Source of the DNA: Agrobacterium fabrum str. C58
GTDB lineage: Bacteria > Pseudomonadota > Alphaproteobacteria > Rhizobiales > Rhizobiaceae
Length of the DNA: 64,000 nt
Direction: 5' to 3'
Assembly: GCF_000092025.1 (NCBI RefSeq)
Contig: NC_003063.2
Span: 1,107,001-1,171,000, forward strand
Part shown: positions 63,141 to 64,000 of the stretch, in pieces
Layout of the letters: every line of letters starts with the position of its first letter
Position numbering within the stretch: the first letter of the stretch is position 1
Translations under genes and position numbers: made by a program
The notes under the pieces: generated by a model
What the model was told of the DNA's origin: nothing
What the model saw: only the letters and a program-made list of their open reading frames with translations
Database searches by the model: none

Positions 63141-64000
63141 GAGACAGCCTTTCTTCCCCGGAATTTCAGGAGTTCCAGCCAGAAGCCGGTGGACCAGGCC
63201 AGATGCATCACCATCGCCGAAAAGGCGGCGAGGGGGCCGTATGGGTTTTTCTGACCTATTGCCATCCACAAGCCATAACCCACACATGCGGCGATCCAGA
63301 GGCCGAGCGGAATAAGCGCCGCCCAATGCACGAGCGACAGCAATGCAAGCACGAAGACCGGCAGCACGGCGAGCGGAATCATCTGGCGGATCTTCGGGAT
63401 CGAACGATGTTTCAACAGGTTCTTCGCGCGGCCGCGACCATAGGCGAGATATTGCCTGAAGAGCGGCATGACGCTGGCGCGCGGATAATAGGTCATGCGG
63501 GTCTTGTCGGTCATCCAGATGCGAAAACCGGATTTGCGCAGCCGGAAATCAAGTTCGGCATCCTCGTTATGGCTGAAGCTCTCGTCATAACCGCCGACCG
63601 CATCGAAGGCGGCAATCCGCATCAAGGCGTGGTGGCCATGATCGATCCAGTGACCCTTGGCACCTTCGCGGTGCTTGGAACCACCATTGCCGAGCTTGGA
63701 ATTCTGGGCGATGGCCGTCGCCTTCTGAAACAGGCCGTGGCCGACCGTATCCATGGCGACGACGACGGAATCCGCGCCGGTACGATCGGCATCCTCGATC
63801 AGCCGCTGGCAATAATCATCGGGATAATCGCCATGGGCGTCGATGCGAATGAGGTAGTCGAAATCCTCGCCGAAGGTCGCAACGGCAAGGTTGATGCCGG
63901 CGCTCTGAATGCGCTTCGGATTGGCAAGCAGCGTGACGCGGTCATCCGTCGCTGCGAAGGCGGAAACGATATTGCGGGTTCCATCCGTGCTGCCGCCATC
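63137..64000 (-). CDS. exoA: Succinoglycan glycosyltransferase ExoA-like (partial, 5' end beyond window)
   Basis: The last 287 codons of a GT2 glucosyltransferase. From the right edge it reads DGGSTDGTRNIVSAFA, IRIDAHGDYPDDYCQRLIED (metal-binding DAH), then NEDAELDFRLRKSGFRIW, the catalytic acceptor region. The C-terminus has three or four hydrophobic helices (LAVLPVFVLALLSL, ALIPLGLWIAACVGYGLWMAIG, AAFSAMVMHLAWSTGFWLELL), as known for ExoA, the beta-1,3-glucosyltransferase that adds the second sugar. The start lies outside the window. The stop overlaps exoM. Confidence 0.9.
   Translation of the reverse strand, partial: DGGSTDGTRNIVSAFAATDDRVTLLANPKRIQSAGINLAVATFGEDFDYLIRIDAHGDYPDDYCQRLIEDADRTGADSVVVAMDTVGHGLFQKATAIAQNSKLGNGGSKHREGAKGHWIDHGHHALMRIAAFDAVGGYDESFSHNEDAELDFRLRKSGFRIWMTDKTRMTYYPRASVMPLFRQYLAYGRGRAKNLLKHRSIPKIRQMIPLAVLPVFVLALLSLVHWAALIPLGLWIAACVGYGLWMAIGQKNPYGPLAAFSAMVMHLAWSTGFWLELLKFRGRKAVS

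Overview
The window looks like a chromosomal segment from an Agrobacterium/Rhizobium-type alphaproteobacterium, most plausibly a secondary (linear) chromosome of Agrobacterium. The evidence is the bioBFDAZ operon with a BioR-like operator, succinoglycan exo genes in the order exoA-M-O-N-P, an arginase/ornithine cyclodeaminase pair, rhizobial palindromic repeats and high-GC codon use. This assignment rests on gene content and remembered gene order, not on a database search. There is no CRISPR array and no prophage. One complete insertion sequence is present, and one gene is a frameshifted remnant of a small gene-transfer-agent-like spike protein.

Layout. 1-1.3 kb (minus): start of a probable metal-efflux operon (secreted His/Met-rich protein, lipoprotein, TolC-type channel). 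1.4-3.8 kb (minus): two regulators, one of them AraC-type with an apparent ACG start, and a YjaB-like acetyltransferase. 4-9.2 kb (plus): complete biotin operon bioB-F-D-A-Z. 9.2-11.5 kb: EamA transporter, tautomerase and a divergent LysR regulator. 11.55 kb: tRNA-Gln(CTG). 11.7-15.9 kb: Lrp regulator, arginase and an ornithine cyclodeaminase gene split by a 1607-bp IS3-family element. 15.9-21.5 kb (minus): EamA transporter, inositol dehydrogenase iolG, class III adenylate cyclase, small HTH protein, DUF1612-type protein. 21.7-27.3 kb: KgtP-like MFS permease, then eptA-pmrA-pmrB (lipid A phosphoethanolamine transferase with its two-component system) and the spike-protein remnant. 27.5-34.5 kb: LysR regulator divergent from fhuA-D-B-C, a complete hydroxamate siderophore uptake route. 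34.7-36.4 kb: DUF992 protein, cytochrome c, RecX. 36.4-44.1 kb: a ribose-type sugar ABC operon with a lactonase, divergent from a histidine kinase/LuxR-type regulator pair. 44.2-50.2 kb: topoisomerase IB, PQQ-type sugar dehydrogenase, RsmJ, RluA-type pseudouridine synthase, YigZ and a YhiN-type flavoprotein. 50.2-53.3 kb: glycine betaine/choline-type ABC importer. 53.7-57.6 kb: triple-PAS hybrid histidine kinase with two receivers, and a GhrA-like reductase. 57.8-64 kb: succinoglycan genes exoP, exoN, exoO, exoM and partial exoA.

How the genes work together. The biotin operon includes bioZ, the FabH-like enzyme that starts pimelate synthesis in this group, so most of the pathway is in one transcript. 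Fhu genes cover receptor, periplasmic binding protein, permease and ATPase, with no siderophore synthesis genes, which suggests use of siderophores made by other microbes. Arginine breakdown appears cut after ornithine because the cyclodeaminase gene is interrupted; removing the element and one GTT duplication restores a perfect 359-codon frame, so the insertion looks recent. Several divergent gene pairs share clear inverted repeats that are good operator candidates.

Start sites were chosen by Shine-Dalgarno spacing, signal peptides and known family N-termini. They are sequence-based judgements and not experimentally supported.
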